This document shows, piece after piece, positions 18,501 to 26,363 of a stretch of 45,563 bases of DNA; positions within the stretch are counted from its first letter, which is position 1; each line of letters begins with the position of its first letter. Origin of the DNA: Candidatus Kapaibacterium sp. (GTDB taxonomy: Bacteria > Bacteroidota > Ignavibacteria > Kapaibacteriales > UBA961); NCBI GenBank assembly GCA_017302855.1, contig JAFLBY010000004.1, positions 1-45,563 on the forward strand. The letters are read 5' to 3'. The position numbers and the translations under genes are program-made. Under the pieces are notes generated by a model. It saw only the letters and a program-made list of their open reading frames with translations, had not been told where the DNA came from and did no database searches.

Positions 18501-19767
18501 TTTACAAGCAAAAAATGGTATTATTGAAGAATATGCCGATTTAACACGCAAGCAATTATCGTCTATTCAAAGAGATTTGGAAATCGCTGCAAAAATTCAA
18601 CATGCAATTTTACCTGACTGGAAAGAAACCTTCCATAATCAAGCCGTACAATTTACCTTAGCCGCCGAAATGGTTGCTGCTAAAGATGTGGGCGGTGATT
18701 TCTATGACTTTTTCCGTATTGATCATCGCAGAGTCGGATTTGTTATAGCGGATGTTTCCGGCAAAGGTATGCCCGCAGCTTTATTTATGGCAGTAAGTCG
18801 CACTATGCTCAAAAGTCAGGCATCATTAGGCGGCAAACCCGGTGATGCTATGGCAATAGTCAATGATTTATTATGCCGCGAAAATGTTTCCACGCTTTTT
18901 GTCACCGTGTTTTATTGTATCCTCGATGAGGAAACCGGAGAAGTATTTTTCAGTAATGGAGGACATAATTTACCATATATTATTCGTAAAAACGGCACGG
19001 TAGAAATAGTAGAAAAAACTCGAGGCATGGGCTTGGCTATTATGGATGAAATGGAGTTCCAAACCTCCAAACTTACTCTTAATAATGGCGATATGCTCTA
19101 TCTTTACACCGATGGTGTGACCGAAGCCATGAATAAAAATGATGAATTATATTCTGATGAACGATTAGCGCAATTTTTAGCAAGTATGGACCATTCATTG
19201 TCCGTCGAAGAACAGATGAAAAATGTTTTTGCTGATGTGAAACGACATGCGGACGGAGCAGCTCAATCCGATGATATTACAATGTTATTGTTGCGCTTCG
19301 ATGGGCAGAATGCAATCGAGCCCGCTGCTATTGCCAACGATATACCTGCTTTGGCTTTGCAACTCATCAATAAAAAAATGGAAATTTCTCGTATCAATGC
19401 TCAAGTCGAAGCATTTTTCGATGAATTTTCCGTCCCGATGAAAACCGCGTTCCAAACCGACTTGATTTTGGATGAAATTCTCACCAATATCATTACTCAC
19501 GGCTATCCTCAAGGCGGAGAACACTCTATTGATTTGAAGCTTAGTATTGACAATAGTGCGCGTACCGTAACAATTACCGTAGCTGATGGCGGCACCCCCT
19601 TTGACCCCACAACAATTGCCGAAGCGGATACAACATCCGATTTAGAAGAAAGAGCAATCGGGGGACTTGGCATTCACTTTGTCAAACAAATATCTCAGAC
19701 AATGGAATATAATTACAGTAACAATAAAAACATATTGACTATTGTGTTACCGTTCCGTGATGAATAA
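15556..19767 (+). CDS. Membrane sensor with beta-propeller, GAF-like, SpoIIE phosphatase and RsbW-like ATPase domains
   Basis: This 1403-residue protein starts with a signal peptide (residues 1-22, ending LAHSAEQ). A periplasmic part of two-component-regulator propeller repeats follows (for example GVWVALNEGISRINA, GNVWIATSMKGIIRCK, GKAWLGTAEGIIVYDG), then a Y_Y_Y domain (about 685-750, YRYKLEGFDNVWSSW). One membrane span lies at about 755-778. Cytoplasmic parts are a coiled coil (about 780-830), a GAF-like domain (about 835-975), a PP2C/SpoIIE phosphatase (about 1010-1250, with KDVGGDFYDF, IADVSGKGMPAALFM and QSDDITMLLL) and a HATPase domain (about 1290-1400, DEILTNIITHGY, GGLGIHFVKQ). It should sense an extracellular signal and control a partner-switching pathway. 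Having phosphatase and RsbW-like ATPase in one chain is unusual. No anti-sigma antagonist gene lies next to it. The cNMP-binding gene follows 63 bases later. Confidence 0.92.
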   Translation: MIIRLIVLIFPLWFMVSTLAHSAEQGTPLLRNFFPKEYKAHVQNFAVVQDKRGFMLFANTNGVLSYDGAHWRIIETKNNSIPRSLAVGADGKVYVGTRGDFGMLIANSKGTLEYKSLLSNSTSHPTFLDIHSILPTDKAVYFIADNTVFQWSNNQLSHRSFKQELGKSFALGNKIYTNVTDSGLKVIDNMQLRSIPQSRFFSQKTAIVSMLNYDKNRILIATKNDGLFLMSNDAEPQGFAVELKSFFLDNRISSMTRLPDGSFAIGTMRSGIVHISSQGQRLAIIDRKHGLLHENVNDIVADNQQGVWVALNEGISRINAPSAFSRYGEPEGLYGGVNDIAQWNGTYYVATQRGVFRKSGAMFLPVKDSVACTALLTTERNVLAATTEGIFSISGNNTITAIASGYGLSLGYSQRYKDMAYCGLLDGVAVLRFINGTWKEIARIEGVRDECRIVHEDNQGNVWIATSMKGIIRCKADDLYAGIMNNYTRLGLQHGLQSLISNTISIINGKVRLTTISEPGIKRFDETQQKFIVDKELQSKTKQGKDSLLWLNSIVQAKDGSVWAAEGDAKKIRRYTLTAQGLQPVLPQFAPISEYSITAILAENQGKAWLGTAEGIIVYDGMAKTISTIPFSCFIRSAFYGADSLMYGGAYYSADGTPFSTLIKNIPTPQLPYNRNTLTFEFSAPAFNFEDRTLYRYKLEGFDNVWSSWNTTTKKEYTNLPDGSFTFIVEAKNVYGTIGKTAEFPFTIQKPWFRQWWAYILYVVSSGSIVVIVFRWRLRKSHKEKEQLERIINERTQEIQVQKEEIEKKSGELEGKNEELAKINGIVKSINTEIDLDRLLTSILERILIFKGVHRGIAYVRIGETEEFAVRASIGWNTDELQEITVLPFAVINERYIELCEELYEDVFYSGTQDELETAPRIGNATSAIAVMTVPVNRVVEGIVIFEGNIKTRGFESRLLGLLHNLKEHIIAAFIKSKILSDLQAKNGIIEEYADLTRKQLSSIQRDLEIAAKIQHAILPDWKETFHNQAVQFTLAAEMVAAKDVGGDFYDFFRIDHRRVGFVIADVSGKGMPAALFMAVSRTMLKSQASLGGKPGDAMAIVNDLLCRENVSTLFVTVFYCILDEETGEVFFSNGGHNLPYIIRKNGTVEIVEKTRGMGLAIMDEMEFQTSKLTLNNGDMLYLYTDGVTEAMNKNDELYSDERLAQFLASMDHSLSVEEQMKNVFADVKRHADGAAQSDDITMLLLRFDGQNAIEPAAIANDIPALALQLINKKMEISRINAQVEAFFDEFSVPMKTAFQTDLILDEILTNIITHGYPQGGEHSIDLKLSIDNSARTVTITVADGGTPFDPTTIAEADTTSDLEERAIGGLGIHFVKQISQTMEYNYSNNKNILTIVLPFRDE

Positions 19768-19830
19768 TGTTCGTGACAATAAATTAGGTGTCTTTCATTA
19801 GGAGACTCCAATATACACTTATCGGATACG

Positions 19831-20490
19831 GTGAATATAATGCCGCTTACTCTATGGGATATTTTGGCTCACAGCTATAATTTATTATATCTGACTGCAT
19901 TTATTGTAAAAGATATGTTATGGCTTCGTATATTATTATGCCTTGCATCCGTGATGGAAGTGATATATAGTTACAATGTGGGCACTGACCCGCTTTGGCC
20001 CAATATTCTATGGTGTTCGGCGTATGTGGGAGTGAATACCTATCAATTTTTTCGTATAATACAAGAAAGGCGGTCTCTCAATTTATCGGAAGAAGAACAT
20101 ATAATGTATGCCGCTATGTTCAGCACCATGAGCAAAGTATTATTTCGACGATTGATAAATATTGGTGAATGGCGAACATATAGCATAGACGAAAATTTAA
20201 TTGAAGAAGGCAATACATGTAAAGAGTTATTGTTATTAACTCAGGGCGCAGCATCTGTGGAAAAAAAAGGCATAGAAATTACCCGATTGCGTAGTTATGC
20301 TTTTGTTGGCGAAATGAGTTTTTTAAGCGGCAAAGAAACTACAGCAACGGTGAAAGCATTGACCCCTGTTTTGTGTATGGTATGGAAAAAAGAGACTCTT
20401 GAAGCATTAATCAATAAAGACAATGAATTACATATAGCCATTCATACCGTTTTTTCCCGCGATTTAACTCAAAAATTATCTGTTCAATAA
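19831..20490 (+). CDS. Popeye-like membrane protein with cyclic-nucleotide-binding domain
   Basis: The first possible start is GTG 19831 (219 residues). ATG 19840 would shorten it by three. Three membrane segments occupy about residues 10-70 (NLLYLTAFIVKDMLWLRILL, then VMEVIYSYNVG, then PNILWCSAYVGVNTYQFF), followed by the Popeye-type junction IIQERRSLNLSEEE. Residues about 110-215 form a cNMP-binding fold (GEWRTYSIDENLIEEGN, LLLLTQGAASV, AFVGEMSFLSGKETTATVKA), where GEMSFL corresponds to the phosphate-binding cassette region. Bacterial Popeye-like proteins are poorly known. A role as a membrane cAMP or cGMP sensor is inferred. It follows the SpoIIE sensor on the same strand and may share its operon. 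Confidence 0.8.
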   Translation: MNIMPLTLWDILAHSYNLLYLTAFIVKDMLWLRILLCLASVMEVIYSYNVGTDPLWPNILWCSAYVGVNTYQFFRIIQERRSLNLSEEEHIMYAAMFSTMSKVLFRRLINIGEWRTYSIDENLIEEGNTCKELLLLTQGAASVEKKGIEITRLRSYAFVGEMSFLSGKETTATVKALTPVLCMVWKKETLEALINKDNELHIAIHTVFSRDLTQKLSVQ

Positions 20491-20611
20491 AAAATACAAC
20501 TATGTGATTGTGACAGAAAGTAGATGAGCCGCTAACACTCGTCACTCCTTCCACACCACTACTTTTTGTAGAACAATACTTGGCAACAATATATAAACCT
20601 GAAGGACTATG

Positions 20612-20643
20612 TTTGGATGGATACACAAAGTTTTGTAGTTTTG
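20612..20643 (+). promoter_or_regulatory. Bacteroidota-type promoter P1 (TTTG-N20-TAGTTTTG)
   Basis: TTTG 20612-20615 and TAGTTTTG 20636-20643 with a 20-base spacer match the -33/-7 consensus. The first of five similar sites in the accessory segments. It lies in the 296-bp gap before the gene at 20787, which also holds the shared word CTCAGTGGTTACATCAAG at 20691. Confidence 0.6.
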
Positions 20644-20786
20644 GGGAAACAAGTTGTGCAACAAGCACAGGCCTTTGGCTCAATGGCGGGCTCAGTGGTT
20701 ACATCAAGTTTTCTTCATCTAATGAAGTTTAGTGCGATGAATCCCCGCCATCGCAAAGCCACATACATTATAGGAAAGATTAAAAA

Positions 20787-21407
20787 ATGAATAGCATAAG
20801 AGAAAAAAAAGATCAAATAGTAAATTTTTGGAGCATTGATGAAGAATCAGACCGTGAAAAACTGATTGAAGAAATAAGGAATTACTCTGAGATAAAAACT
20901 GAAGCTGTATTAGTGCAAGAAATAAGAGATAATTTCAAACAAACAAGTTCTTCAGGAATAAGTGTGATTTATGAGGCGTTAAGTAAGAACCCCAAAAAAT
21001 GGTCGAATTTCTTTAAAGAAGAATATGAAACTGCTTTTGAATCAGCGAAAAAATCTGAGAAAGCTTTTGAAATTTTGGAAAGTTTACAGGGAATAAGTTT
21101 TGTTAAAGAAGGGGAATTGGAAACGTTAGACGAAATAATAAGTCTATTAGGAAATAACCTTTCACACCAAAACAAAGTCATTAGATATAACTCTGTTTGG
21201 TATTTAGGAGATTGGATTTCAGATAAAAACAAAGACAAATATTCTCATATAATTGACAAAATAATTGATAGACTTCAAGATGAAAATTGGAAAATCAGAT
21301 ATATAACAAAGTTGATACTTGACGACCTGAATAAATTACCGAAAGACTATACAATCAATCTTTGGGATAAAATTAGAATTAAGTTTGGAAATCCATTTAC
21401 AATATAA
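20787..21407 (+). CDS. Small HEAT-repeat-like hypothetical protein
   Basis: This 206-residue, lysine- and glutamate-rich protein is predicted to be nearly all helical. The segment NKVIRYNSVWYLGDWI and the segment LQDENWKIRYITKLILDDLN resemble HEAT repeats, so it may bind another protein. It has no signal peptide, membrane span or enzyme motif. An AGGAAAG stretch about 10 bases upstream of ATG may be a ribosome binding site. It is the first gene of the accessory segment, preceded by promoter P1 about 150 bases upstream. HEAT-like small proteins are often immunity or scaffold proteins, but nothing here proves that. Confidence 0.72.
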   Translation: MNSIREKKDQIVNFWSIDEESDREKLIEEIRNYSEIKTEAVLVQEIRDNFKQTSSSGISVIYEALSKNPKKWSNFFKEEYETAFESAKKSEKAFEILESLQGISFVKEGELETLDEIISLLGNNLSHQNKVIRYNSVWYLGDWISDKNKDKYSHIIDKIIDRLQDENWKIRYITKLILDDLNKLPKDYTINLWDKIRIKFGNPFTI

Positions 21408-21609
21408 AAAAACTACCACCAACCGTTCAATGACGGATGTACTGGTTTATTGAACACCTACATCGCATCAACTTTTGTGCTATATTGATAGTTTAGTGCT
21501 TCGAATTGACAATCAGCGAAGCTCAATCGCCAACTGCGGTAGTCTTGAACTGTTAGTAACAAGGCATAACAAACCCACAACACGACAAAGGGAAAAGAAT
21601 GACACTATT

Positions 21610-21702
21610 CGTATCATAATCAAACTTAAACGTATCAAATCGTATCATTACGCTCTTGCAGTTTCGAATCATAACCGTATCTTTGCATATCAAATCGTAT
21701 CA
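21610..21702. promoter_or_regulatory. Phased CGTATCA operator array before the first Fic gene
   Basis: CGTATCA occurs at 21610, 21631, 21641 and 21696, with variants CGTATCT at 21676 and CATATCA at 21686. The pairs 21631/21641 and 21686/21696 are each spaced 10 bases, one helical turn, and share the 17-mer pattern CRTATCAAATCGTATCA. The two pairs flank the promoter core. Confidence 0.55.
21655..21685 (+). promoter_or_regulatory. Promoter of the first Fic gene (CTTG-N19-TATCTTTG)
   Basis: TATCTTTG at 21678-21685 fits the TAnnTTTG -7 box, with CTTG at 21655-21658 as -33 box. The ATG at 21705 follows after 19 bases, giving a very short leader. The CGTATCA boxes flank it, so a bound repressor would cover the promoter. 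Confidence 0.5.
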
Positions 21703-21704
21703 AA

Positions 21705-22745
21705 ATGAACAATAAAGTATATAATTTTCGACTAAAGATTGATTGGAAGCTGATTAATGTTATCAGTGCAATAGACCGCTTTGATGCACATTGGACTGCT
21801 ATTGAACGCAAAGAAGGACAAAGCCTCAAAGAGTTGAAAAGCATTGCTACAGTGCGAAGTGTAGGAGCTTCAAATCGCATTGAGGGCAACAAAATGAGTG
21901 ATGAAGAAGTTGATGTGTTGCTGCAAAAAATTGACATTACCAAGCTTACTGACAGAGATTCGCAAGAAGTAGTCGGATATTATGAGGTGTTGGATTTGAT
22001 TTCGGAGTCTTACCACAATATCACATTGACCGAAAGCCATATCAAAAGTTTACACAATAATGTAATGAAATATAGTGCCAAAGACCAATGGCATAAAGGA
22101 AATTATAAGTCGCATAGTAATGCAGTTGAAGCAGCATTTCCTGACGGCACACGACAAAGAATCTTTCAAACCACAGAAGCGGGATTTGCCACCGAAAATG
22201 CCATAAGACAGTTGGTTGATTGGTATAATTCCGAAACAGAAGTACACACATTAATCAAAATAGCATCATTTGTCTATGATTTTTTAAGTATTCACCCGTT
22301 TCAAGACGGAAACGGTAGGTTAAGTCGTTTGATTTCAACACTATTATTACTTAAAAACGGATATACATGGATACAATATGTCAGTTTTGAGCATGAAATA
22401 GAAAATCGAAAAAACGAATATTATCAGGTTCTCAGAAGTTGTCAGGCGCAACATCCAAATGAAGATATTACTGTTTGGATTGAATTCTTTTTGAGTTGCT
22501 TATTAAATATCCAATCGCAACTTATGACAAAATTGCAAAAAAATGGTTCGGAAACACAAATTTCGCATAAGGAAAAATTAATTTTTACCATCATTCAAAA
22601 TCGTCCAAATATTCAGTCAGGAGAAATTTCGGAAAAACTGGCGATACCATTACCTACCGTTAAACGCATTTTGTCAGAGTTGACTAAAAAAGGACTAATT
22701 GAAAAACAAGGTAATGGACGGAATGTGAGTTATACGATACAATAA
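21705..22745 (+). CDS. Fic-family AMP-transferase with N-terminal inhibitory motif and winged helix
   Basis: This 346-residue protein carries the complete catalytic loop HPFQDGNGRLSR (near residue 196) of Fic enzymes, which attach AMP or related groups to target proteins. SNRIEGN near residue 56 fits the self-inhibiting [S/T]xxxE[G/N] motif of class II Fic proteins, so it is probably autoinhibited and needs no separate antitoxin. The last 70 residues form a winged-helix DNA-binding domain (GEISEKLAIPLPTVKRILSE then GLIEKQGNGRNVSYTI). That domain suggests autoregulation, and the phased CGTATCA boxes directly upstream are the likely target (inference). No Shine-Dalgarno is seen; the ATG follows CAAA. 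It is in the accessory segment, between the HEAT-like and OLD genes. Confidence 0.92.
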   Translation: MNNKVYNFRLKIDWKLINVISAIDRFDAHWTAIERKEGQSLKELKSIATVRSVGASNRIEGNKMSDEEVDVLLQKIDITKLTDRDSQEVVGYYEVLDLISESYHNITLTESHIKSLHNNVMKYSAKDQWHKGNYKSHSNAVEAAFPDGTRQRIFQTTEAGFATENAIRQLVDWYNSETEVHTLIKIASFVYDFLSIHPFQDGNGRLSRLISTLLLLKNGYTWIQYVSFEHEIENRKNEYYQVLRSCQAQHPNEDITVWIEFFLSCLLNIQSQLMTKLQKNGSETQISHKEKLIFTIIQNRPNIQSGEISEKLAIPLPTVKRILSELTKKGLIEKQGNGRNVSYTIQ

Positions 22746-22813
22746 AGATTGGACTTCATCATACTTGTGACCTACAACATGAGAAATTTCACTGCCACGG
22801 GCAGGGATAACTT

Positions 22814-22848
22814 TTCCACAACTCATCGGTAATTTTTTAGAAAAATGA
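22814..22848. repeat. Copy A of a recurring intergenic element (CCACAACTCATCGGTAATTT)
   Basis: TTCCACAACTCATCGGTAAT followed by TTTTTAGAAAAATGAG. Related copies lie at 29146-29179 and 39791-39830. CTCAT/ATGAG can pair across an AT-rich loop. Confidence 0.7.
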
Positions 22849-22869
22849 GCGGTATGGGATATAAACTTG

Positions 22870-22901
22870 TTTGCTTACATAAGCAAAGTTTTGTAGTTTT
22901 G
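22870..22901 (+). promoter_or_regulatory. Promoter P2 with internal palindrome
   Basis: TTTG 22870-22873, 20-base spacer, TAGTTTTG 22894-22901. The spacer forms, together with the -33 box, the inverted repeat TTTGCTTA-CA-TAAGCAAA (22870-22887), a likely repressor site. The sequence from here to about 22920 is nearly the same as at P3 (26444). Confidence 0.65.
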
Positions 22902-22979
22902 AGGAAATGAATGGTGCCTTGTGGCAATACAGGAGTTACCTGCAAGTGTATTGAACGACGCGAATAACATCAAACAATT

Positions 22980-24689
22980 ATGAAACTTATTGGCTTTAGT
23001 GCTAAAAATTATAGGTCAATTTCGGCTGCTTACAAACTTCCTTTGGCAGACTATACTGTTATAGTTGGTCCAAACAATGAAGGTAAAAGCAATATTTTAA
23101 AAGGACTTGGACTTGCCTTGACATTATTGACGGGTAGCAAACAACAAAGATTTAGACGTCCAAGCGTAATCTCATATTCAAATAGAGGAATTGAAAGATT
23201 TGACTATGATTGGGAAAGAGACTACCCAATAAATTTACAAGCAACGGAACTTGAAGGTCGTTCAGAATTTACTTGCGAATTTGAATTAACAGAAGAAGAA
23301 CTTAGTGAATTTAAGACAAAAGTAAAAGTCAACTTAAATAGTGTTTTAAAAGCAAAAATTTCAATCGGAAAAAATGATGTGAAATACGACTTCTTAATGA
23401 AAGGTAGAGGTAAGGAATCTTTGAACAATAAAAGAGTTGAAATTTCTCAATTCGTTAACGACAAGCTTCTACTACAGTATATTCCAGCTATTAGAACTTC
23501 AGACCTTGCTATAAATATTGTAGAGAGTTTGTTAGAAAGAGAACTTTCAACACTTGAAGACAATCCAGAATTTCAAGAAGTTGTAAAAGTAATTACCAAG
23601 TTACAACAACCAATAATAAAAAAAATTGCAAAGAGTTTAAAGGAATCCATTTCGGGTTTCATCCCAGACGTAAAAAATATTTCCATAAAAAACCGTGAAA
23701 ACGTTGGTAGATTAATTAGTTCAGCTTGTAGAGTATATGTTGATGATGGGATTGAAACAGATTTGCAATTTAAAGGAGACGGAGTAATTAGTTTGACTGC
23801 AATTTCACTGTTACAACATTTCAGTAAACAAGGTTCTTTAAACAAAGGACTAGTTTTGCTGCTTGAAGAACCTGAAAGTCATTTACATCCCAAAGCTATA
23901 CACAATCTAAAAAAAGTGCTATTGGAGATATCAAAAACTAATCAAGTAATTCTCACAACACATTCACCAATTATTATTGAACGACTTCAAGTAAAACATA
24001 ATGTGATAGTTCAAAATGGTAAGGCAATTCCTGCCAACAATGTAAATGAAATTCGTCAATCCCTTGGAATTACTATGTCAGATAATTTAGCAAGTGCCTA
24101 TCTTGTTTTGTTAGTGGAGGGCGAAGAGGATATAATTTTATTAAAACCTTGGCTGGAAGAAAAGTCGGCAAAAATTAAATCCGCTTTTGCAAATGCTACT
24201 TTAATTATAGACCATTTGGGCGGTGCTACAAATGTCGGTTACAAAACTTCACTTTACAAAAACAATCTTTGTAACGTTGTAGCATATCTTGACAATGACG
24301 AAGCGGGAAGAAAAGGTATTACCGATGCAGAAACAAAGGGAATTTTAAAACCAAACGAATATATATTATCCTCTTGTAGAGGAATGCAGAATAGTGAGTT
24401 TGAAGATTTAATTGACTTAAATTCATATAGACAACTTATTATAGACGACTATGCAGTTGATTTAAATATTCCATCATTCAAAGTCAACACAAAGCAGTGG
24501 TCAGACAGAGTTAAGGAACTATTCAGGTTACACGGTAAAATATGGAGTGATAGACTTGAAAGTGAAATAAAATACAAGGTATCAAAACAAGCTGCTTCTC
24601 TAAAATTAGAATCACTAAATCCAAATAAGACCCATACAATTGACGCACTTGTTACAACAATTGAGAATGTATTGGACAGACAAAAATAA
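22980..24689 (+). CDS. OLD-family ATP-dependent endonuclease (class 1 type, AAA + TOPRIM)
   Basis: This 569-residue protein has an ABC-type ATPase split by a helical insert: Walker A GPNNEGKSN (30-38), FKGDGVISLTAISLL (signature region near 260), Walker B LLLEEPESHLHP (about 291-302) and the H-loop TTHSPIII. A TOPRIM nuclease follows (LLVEGEEDIILL near 377, AYLDNDEAG near 436, SSCRGMQNSEFEDLI near 463). This is the order of OLD nucleases, known from phage P2 exclusion of other phages. No UvrD-like helicase gene lies next to it, so it is not a normal Gabija pair. It sits between Fic genes, with its own promoter P2, no Shine-Dalgarno, and a conserved GTTACCTGCAAG leader word. A role in phage defence is likely but inferred. 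Confidence 0.9.
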   Translation: MKLIGFSAKNYRSISAAYKLPLADYTVIVGPNNEGKSNILKGLGLALTLLTGSKQQRFRRPSVISYSNRGIERFDYDWERDYPINLQATELEGRSEFTCEFELTEEELSEFKTKVKVNLNSVLKAKISIGKNDVKYDFLMKGRGKESLNNKRVEISQFVNDKLLLQYIPAIRTSDLAINIVESLLERELSTLEDNPEFQEVVKVITKLQQPIIKKIAKSLKESISGFIPDVKNISIKNRENVGRLISSACRVYVDDGIETDLQFKGDGVISLTAISLLQHFSKQGSLNKGLVLLLEEPESHLHPKAIHNLKKVLLEISKTNQVILTTHSPIIIERLQVKHNVIVQNGKAIPANNVNEIRQSLGITMSDNLASAYLVLLVEGEEDIILLKPWLEEKSAKIKSAFANATLIIDHLGGATNVGYKTSLYKNNLCNVVAYLDNDEAGRKGITDAETKGILKPNEYILSSCRGMQNSEFEDLIDLNSYRQLIIDDYAVDLNIPSFKVNTKQWSDRVKELFRLHGKIWSDRLESEIKYKVSKQAASLKLESLNPNKTHTIDALVTTIENVLDRQK

Positions 24690-24834
24690 AACATCTACAG
24701 GTAACAAGGTATTGCCAAAAGCGGGGCTGAACGGCTTCGATTGGACATTTGTTCTAAATTCAGCATCCGTTCTTCGTTTTATCTTTTGTGCTAAAAATCC
24801 GCCACCGCCTCTCGTGTAATCTTATGACAACAGT

Positions 24835-25284
24835 ATGAATAAGAAATCAATACCAGGTTGGACAATAAATATTAACGAAATTTCAAATGGCGTCTTTAAA
24901 GTGACGTTGTCAGATGCTTATGGACGTAAAGCTGAAATCATAGACAATGCAACAGACGAAACAATTGAAAAAGCAATTGGTGACGCATTTGACATTGAAA
25001 AACAAATATCAAAGAATTGGAATTTATTTCTTTATGACCTTGCTGTTCAAAAACTAGAGGATAATGAAATTGAAAACAAAGAATTCAATGACAAAGTGTT
25101 TGGTTCTTGGTATATCGAAAGACAAGACAAGCGTTTGGTTTATGATGGGAAAGAATCTTGGCTAATATTTCAGAAGAAATCCAAAGGCGAATGGGCAGAC
25201 ATTGAAACAATTAAAAAGGATGATTTGAAATATTCGAATTTCGTTGGACAAATAAACAACATAATAGAAAAGCAATATTTGTAA
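24835..25284 (+). CDS. Small hypothetical protein upstream of the second Fic gene
   Basis: This 149-residue acidic, soluble protein has no signal peptide or membrane segment. An N-terminal beta hairpin-like part (GWTININEISNGVFKVTLSD) is followed by a helical region and an alpha/beta C-terminus (ESWLIFQKKSKGEWADIETI). The family is not recognised. It ends 7 bases before the ATG of the second Fic gene, so both are likely co-transcribed. In toxin loci a small upstream gene is often an antitoxin or immunity protein, but this is only a positional guess, because the Fic protein already has a built-in antitoxin-like segment. No Shine-Dalgarno is visible. Confidence 0.75.
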   Translation: MNKKSIPGWTININEISNGVFKVTLSDAYGRKAEIIDNATDETIEKAIGDAFDIEKQISKNWNLFLYDLAVQKLEDNEIENKEFNDKVFGSWYIERQDKRLVYDGKESWLIFQKKSKGEWADIETIKKDDLKYSNFVGQINNIIEKQYL

Positions 25285-25291
25285 AAAAATA

Positions 25292-26320
25292 ATGGAAAAT
25301 TTTGATGAATATTTAAGACAAGGTGAACCAAACAAAGCAGAGAAAGCAAAAGTTTGGAAAACAGCTATCGGCTTGCAACAAGTGGATGGCTTAAAACCAT
25401 CTGAATACCTCATTCATACTGCGAAACAAAACATCGAAGGTGAGATAACTTTTGACGAAGTAAAAAAACGCATTGATAGTTACTATCAACAACACCCAAC
25501 CAAAACTAATGAAGACCGCACCGAAGAAGCCGACAAAGTTTCGGCACGAATTGCTGAAATGTTGGGTGAGCAAACCTTTACGTTTTCACCTGCAGAATAC
25601 TTGTCCATTCATCGTAGATTATTTACAGGTATGTATAAATTCGCAGGAAAAATTCGTAATTTCAATATCACAAAAAAGGAATGGGTATTAAATGGCGAAA
25701 CGGTTCTTTATGCGAGTGCCGAAAGTTTGAAAGTAACATTGGAATATGATTTTGAGCAAGAAAGAAAATTTAGTTATAAAGGATTAAGCGAAACGGAAAT
25801 TATAGAACACTTAGCACACTTTATTTCTAATTTGTGGCAAATCCATGTTTTTGGCGAAGGTAATACACGAGCAACCGCTGTGTTTTTAATTAAATATTTA
25901 CGAAAATTAGGGTTTAAGAACGTAAATAACGACTTGTTTGCCGACCACTCTTGGTATTTCCGTAATGCTCTTGTAAGAGCCAATTACGAAGACATTTCAA
26001 GAAGTATTCACAGAACAGAAAAGTATTTGATTCGCTTTCTTTCAAACTTATTGCTCAAAGGGGACTATGTGCTCAAAAACCGCGAAATGCATATTCTTGC
26101 TGATACTGTATATGACACTGTAAAACAACCGGATGACACTGTAAATGACACTGTATTTTCATTGATCAAGCAAAACAATAGTATAACGGCTAATGAAATC
26201 GGTGAACGCCTGAATATGAGTTTAAGTACCGTAAGACGGAAAATCAAAAGACTTAGAGAACATGGAAACATTGAACGTATTGGTAGTGATAAAACAGGGA
26301 ATTGGAGAATAATAGAGTAA
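25292..26320 (+). CDS. Fic-family protein with fused VbhA-like antitoxin segment and C-terminal winged helix
   Basis: This 342-residue protein has an N-terminal helical segment (VDGLKPSEYLIHTAKQNIEG, then EITFDEVKKRIDSYY) resembling the VbhA antitoxin motif. The Fic core carries the variant active-site loop IHVFGEGNTRATA (about residues 184-196), where the usual final arginine of HPFxxGNGRxxR is missing and Pro is replaced by Val. The last 60 residues are a winged helix (ITANEIGERLNMSLSTVRRK). Just before it lies an odd repetitive linker DTVYDTVKQPDDTVNDTVF. The variant loop is common in one Fic branch; whether it transfers AMP, another group, or nothing cannot be told. The gene has no Shine-Dalgarno and follows the 149-aa gene by 7 bases. 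Confidence 0.9.
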   Translation: MENFDEYLRQGEPNKAEKAKVWKTAIGLQQVDGLKPSEYLIHTAKQNIEGEITFDEVKKRIDSYYQQHPTKTNEDRTEEADKVSARIAEMLGEQTFTFSPAEYLSIHRRLFTGMYKFAGKIRNFNITKKEWVLNGETVLYASAESLKVTLEYDFEQERKFSYKGLSETEIIEHLAHFISNLWQIHVFGEGNTRATAVFLIKYLRKLGFKNVNNDLFADHSWYFRNALVRANYEDISRSIHRTEKYLIRFLSNLLLKGDYVLKNREMHILADTVYDTVKQPDDTVNDTVFSLIKQNNSITANEIGERLNMSLSTVRRKIKRLREHGNIERIGSDKTGNWRIIE

Positions 26321-26363
26321 AGAAGTTATGTAATGTCACAATAAAGTAACATAACAGACAAAA

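Noticed and set aside
22980-24689. Gabija GajA
   Set aside because: The OLD-like architecture fits, but no UvrD-like GajB gene is adjacent.
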